NCBI GenBank assembly: GCA_020630675.1
Contig: JAHDIR010000020.1
Coordinates: 1 to 45,856, forward strand
Source of the DNA: Bdellovibrionales bacterium
GTDB taxonomy: Bacteria; Bdellovibrionota; Bdellovibrionia; Bdellovibrionales; UBA1609
Direction of reading: 5' to 3'
DNA length: 45,856 nucleotides
Under the pieces are notes generated by a model, which saw nothing but the letters and a program-made list of their open reading frames with translations, was not told the DNA's origin and did no database searches. The translations under genes were made by a program, and so were the position numbers. Positions 43,474 through 45,856 of this stretch are shown here, piece after piece (position 1 is the stretch's first letter; every line of letters begins with the position of its first letter).

Positions 43474-44358
43474 GTGGATTTTAAAGAAAAAGAGCTGCCA
43501 ACACAAGAGTTGTGGGTGGAAGAGAATTTTAAAGGTATTAGTAAACAAAGTTACCGAATTAAAGAAACTTTATTTTCTGGTAAAAGTGAATTTCAAACTG
43601 TAGATGTCGTTGATTCTATTGGTCATGGTAAAATTCTGCTCAATGATGGTTTGATGATGCTGTCTGAAAGAGATGAGTTTATTTATCACGATATGATTAG
43701 TCACCTTCCGTTGTACACACACCCCAATCCAAAAAATGTATTGGTTATTGGTGGGGGAGACGGGGGCACAGCTCGAGAAGTTTTACGCCACCCAGGCGTT
43801 GACGTTTGTACTATGGTTGAAATCGATGAAATGGTGGTTGAGGCCTGTCGCAAGCATATCCCGCAAACGTCCGAAGTTTTTAAACACCCTAAGTTTAAGC
43901 TTGTCATTGATGATGCCGTCAAATTTGTCGCACAAACTCAAGAAAAATTTGATGTTATTCTTGTTGATTCCACCGACCCTATTGGGCCAGCTCAGCCTTT
44001 GTTTGGGCCTGAGTTTTATCAAAACGTTTATAATTGTTTAACAGATGATGGTATCGTGGTGTCTCAAGGGGAAAGCCCTTTTTATCAAGCTGAAACCCAG
44101 AAGAGCCTACTTAAAGTTTTGGGGCAGTTTTTTTCAGTTTTAGGCTTGTATAACTTTAGTAATTTAACTTACCCAGGAGGGCTTTGGTCCTTTACTTTTG
44201 CCTCAAAAAAGTATCATCCAGTGCGTGACTTTCAAAATGAGCGTTATGAAAAAGATAGCTTAACTTTTAATTATTACAATAAAGGCCTTCATAAAGCTTG
44301 TTTTTCTCTTCCTGAGTTTATGAATAGAAATTTAGGGCCATTTTTTAAGGGGTTATAA
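43474..44358 (+). CDS. speE: spermidine synthase
   Basis: A 294-aa aminopropyltransferase that moves the aminopropyl group from decarboxylated AdoMet to putrescine. Motifs: LLNDGLMMLSERDEFIYHDM, VLVIGGGDGGTAREVLRHP (nucleotide site), VEIDEMVVEACRK, VIDDAVKF and LVDSTDPIGPAQPLF with the catalytic Asp. These are complete and typical of SpeE. GTG start after GGAGATAA. It is the direct partner of speD upstream; trmH follows after three bases. Confidence 0.96.
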   Translation: MDFKEKELPTQELWVEENFKGISKQSYRIKETLFSGKSEFQTVDVVDSIGHGKILLNDGLMMLSERDEFIYHDMISHLPLYTHPNPKNVLVIGGGDGGTAREVLRHPGVDVCTMVEIDEMVVEACRKHIPQTSEVFKHPKFKLVIDDAVKFVAQTQEKFDVILVDSTDPIGPAQPLFGPEFYQNVYNCLTDDGIVVSQGESPFYQAETQKSLLKVLGQFFSVLGLYNFSNLTYPGGLWSFTFASKKYHPVRDFQNERYEKDSLTFNYYNKGLHKACFSLPEFMNRNLGPFFKGL

Positions 44359-44361
44359 GTA

Positions 44362-45099
44362 GTGTTAGATGAACCTCAGTATTCTTCTCTTCCTTTTCAA
44401 GGGGAGGCTCTGCAGATAGGCTCCTATAAGCTTTCTGCCTCTGAGGTTATTAAAAGCTTAGAGGAAATTATCACAGAGGAGCGTAAGCAAAAAATTGAAC
44501 AGGTTATCAATGCCCGGTCCAATGATTTTATACCTGTTTTAGAAGATATTTATGATCGAGGAAACACCAACGCTGTGATGAGGAGTGCTGAGGCTTTTGG
44601 GTTTTATAATTTTGTGACAATAGATAAAGAGGGCGCTCGTTTTAAAGAGTCTAACAGAATCACGAAAGGAACTCATAAATGGTTAGATGTAAAAAAACAT
44701 ACATCTGTAAAATCTGCTGTCAGTGATCTCAAAAAAAAGGGATTTAAAATTTACTGTACGAGTTTAGAGTCTTCAGTCCCTATTGCCGATATTGATTTTA
44801 CTCAAAAAACAGCTTTGGTGTTTGGAAATGAAAAAGAAGGTGTAAGCTCTGAAATGCAGGAATTGGCTGATGGTAATTGTATCATACCTATGGAGGGTTT
44901 TGCGCAAAGTTTTAACATCTCTGTGGCGGCAGCTATTAGTTTTTATCATGTTTACTTGCAAAGAGTTCAAGCTTTAGGAAAAAATGGTAATTTATCAGAC
45001 GACGAAATGCTCAACTTAAAAGCTAACTACTACATTAAGTCATTTGGAAAAATTGAAAAATTTAAACAGTTAATCATAAAACTAAAAGAGGAAAAATGA
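44362..45099 (+). CDS. trmH: TrmH/SpoU-family tRNA 2'-O-ribose methyltransferase
   Basis: A 245-aa SPOUT enzyme. Motif 1 [15 protein letters not shown] (Asn and catalytic Arg), motif 2 [12 protein letters not shown] and motif 3 [18 protein letters not shown] form the trefoil-knot AdoMet site. Closest to TrmH, which methylates G18 of tRNAs, although an N-terminal extension of about 45 residues and a C-terminal helical tail are also seen; rRNA-directed members cannot be excluded. GTG start after AAGGGG. The stop overlaps the queF start by four bases (ATGA). Confidence 0.88.
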   Translation: MLDEPQYSSLPFQGEALQIGSYKLSASEVIKSLEEIITEERKQKIEQVINARSNDFIPVLEDIYDRGNTNAVMRSAEAFGFYNFVTIDKEGARFKESNRITKGTHKWLDVKKHTSVKSAVSDLKKKGFKIYCTSLESSVPIADIDFTQKTALVFGNEKEGVSSEMQELADGNCIIPMEGFAQSFNISVAAAISFYHVYLQRVQALGKNGNLSDDEMLNLKANYYIKSFGKIEKFKQLIIKLKEEK

Positions 45100-45473
45100 G
45101 TGATAAATTATATGGTGAAATAGCCATTGAAAATAACCAGCTAGAAAAATTTGAAAACAGAACTCAAGTGAGAAAATACACCATTGAGTTCACTTGCCCA
45201 GAATTCACATGCTTATGCCCAAGAAGTGGCTTTCCTGATTTTGCGACCATTTTTATTAAGTATGTGCCTGATAAGTACTGCGTGGAGTTGAAGTCTTTAA
45301 AGCTTTATATCAATCAGTTTAGAAACCAAAAAATATTTCATGAAGATGTCACCAATAATATTTTAGATGACCTCGTTAACCTGTTAGACCCCCATGAAAT
45401 TGAAGTGAAGGGTGACTTTACCGTTCGGGGTAATATTCATACCCTAGTGACATCCACTCACACTAAAAAATAG
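45096..45473 (+). CDS. queF: NADPH-dependent preQ0 reductase QueF
   Basis: A 125-aa single-domain (YkvM-type) QueF that reduces preQ0 to preQ1 for queuosine. The nitrile-binding Cys41 and Asp48 are in [29 protein letters not shown] provides the Glu, and FHEDVTNNI the His/Glu pair. Length and motifs are complete. It is translationally coupled to trmH; no other queuosine genes are in the window. A weak AAAAAGC/GCTTTTT repeat follows the stop. Confidence 0.95.
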   Translation: MSDKLYGEIAIENNQLEKFENRTQVRKYTIEFTCPEFTCLCPRSGFPDFATIFIKYVPDKYCVELKSLKLYINQFRNQKIFHEDVTNNILDDLVNLLDPHEIEVKGDFTVRGNIHTLVTSTHTKK

Positions 45474-45508
45474 CTAAAAAAGCTTTTTACTGGCTTTATA
45501 AATTTTTG

Positions 45509-45537
45509 TTGGAAAAATGGGTTACACCTTGTACACT
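45509..45537 (+). promoter_or_regulatory. promoter of tRNA-Arg
   Basis: TTGGAA (45509-45514), a 17-nt spacer and TACACT (45532-45537) precede the tRNA by 17 nt. Confidence 0.6.
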
Positions 45538-45554
45538 CATTTTTTCAGTCTTGC

Positions 45555-45631
45555 GCGCTCGTAGCTCAATTGGATAGAGTATCTGACTTCGGATCAGAGG
45601 GTTGGGAGTTCGAGTCTTCCCGGGCGCGCCA
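45555..45631 (+). tRNA. tRNA-Arg (anticodon TCG)
   Basis: A complete cloverleaf of 77 nt. Acceptor GCGCTCG pairs with CGGGCGC, TA at positions 8-9, anticodon stem TCTGA/TCAGA around CTTCGGA gives anticodon TCG (reads CGA), T loop TTCGAGT; discriminator G and CCA encoded. Confidence 0.96.
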
Positions 45632-45652
45632 TCTTAATGAGTTCGATCTAAG

Positions 45653-45679
45653 TCTAGCAAAAAAGCATTATTTGCTAGA
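45653..45679 (+). terminator. probable terminator after tRNA-Arg
   Basis: Perfect 9-bp inverted repeat TCTAGCAAA / TTTGCTAGA with a 9-nt loop, followed by TCTTCTCACTT. The T tract is weak. Confidence 0.5.
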
Positions 45680-45780
45680 TCTTCTCACTTAACCCGTAAA
45701 GAGCAAAACTCTATCCCGTATTTAGACATAAAAGCTATCATTCTTTAAAGCTTCTAGCTATTTATACCGAAAATATTAGA

Positions 45781-45856
45781 ATGAATAGACCTTTTGAAGT
45801 TTTCTTAAAGTTAGTTTTTTTAGCTTTTATTTTTTCATCATGTAGCTATGAAAAAA
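45781..45856 (+). CDS. lipoprotein, N-terminal fragment at window edge
   Basis: An ATG opens a frame that runs off the window end after 25 codons. The visible residues form a lipoprotein signal: basic start (MNRPFEVFLK), hydrophobic LVFLAFIF and lipobox FSSC at Cys21, then SYEK. The function is unknown because the rest lies outside. No strong Shine-Dalgarno is seen. Confidence 0.65.
   Translation, partial: MNRPFEVFLKLVFLAFIFSSCSYEK

Noticed and set aside
1-45856. CRISPR arrays, insertion sequences, prophage or integrase-tRNA islands
   Set aside because: No regularly spaced repeats, transposase or integrase motifs, or direct repeats beside either tRNA were seen.

Overview
The window looks like the chromosome of a low-GC predatory bacterium of the Bdellovibrionota (Bdellovibrio/Pseudobdellovibrio-like). 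This is inferred from several traits together: AT-rich coding DNA with many GTG/TTG starts, short lipoproteins with Phe-Gln-Asn-Cys or Ser-Ser-Cys lipoboxes, a complete MoxR-Bat operon, SpoVG, an RNase Y-type nuclease, a eukaryotic-type AdoMet decarboxylase, and a free-standing c-di-GMP-I riboswitch RNA like the massively expressed 'merRNA' I recall from Bdellovibrio attack-phase transcriptomes. I could not run a search, so the genus is not fixed. Nothing points to a prophage, IS element, CRISPR array or plasmid; this is mostly core genome.

Layout. 1-3.2 kb, minus strand: tRNA-Gln, spoVG (with a possible sigma-28 promoter), then an operon of an HtpX-like pseudoprotease, a DUF1844 protein and periplasmic protease HtrA. 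3.4-13.4 kb, plus strand: a compact Bat operon (moxR, DUF58, a membrane protein, batA, batB, batC, batD) ending in a soluble lytic transglycosylase, with a palindrome over its promoter. 13.4-16.7 kb: a secreted protein of unknown function, the LysM lytic transglycosylase MltD, and, convergent with mltD, the c-di-GMP-I RNA. 16.7-28.4 kb: Mrp ATPase, glycyl-tRNA synthetase, pyruvate phosphate dikinase, SMC, FtsY (with a hairpin-rich leader) and a Na/Pi-cotransporter-like protein. 28.4-31.5 kb: two lipoproteins flanking a TPR/winged-helix regulator. 31.7-36.3 kb: zapA, 5-formyl-THF cyclo-ligase, an RNase Y homologue with a destroyed HD site, tyrosyl-tRNA synthetase and a ferredoxin with a long basic tail. 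36.3-40.1 kb, minus strand: A-type Fe-S carrier, cysteine desulfurase, acyl-CoA dehydrogenase, glycosyltransferase. 40.3-45.9 kb: alanine/glycine:cation symporter, HNH endonuclease, the four-gene polyamine/tRNA-modification operon speD-speE-trmH-queF, tRNA-Arg, and the start of another lipoprotein gene cut by the window edge.

Functional themes. Cell-envelope remodelling is prominent (Bat complex, two lytic transglycosylases, HtrA). Iron-sulfur biogenesis recurs (Mrp, ferredoxin, A-type carrier, cysteine desulfurase). Three proteins keep their fold signatures but have lost catalytic or metal-binding residues: the HtpX-like protein, the RNase Y homologue and Mrp (no CxxC). The best candidates for little-described biology are the orphan c-di-GMP RNA with its palindromic promoter and competing hairpins, and the degenerate RNase Y.
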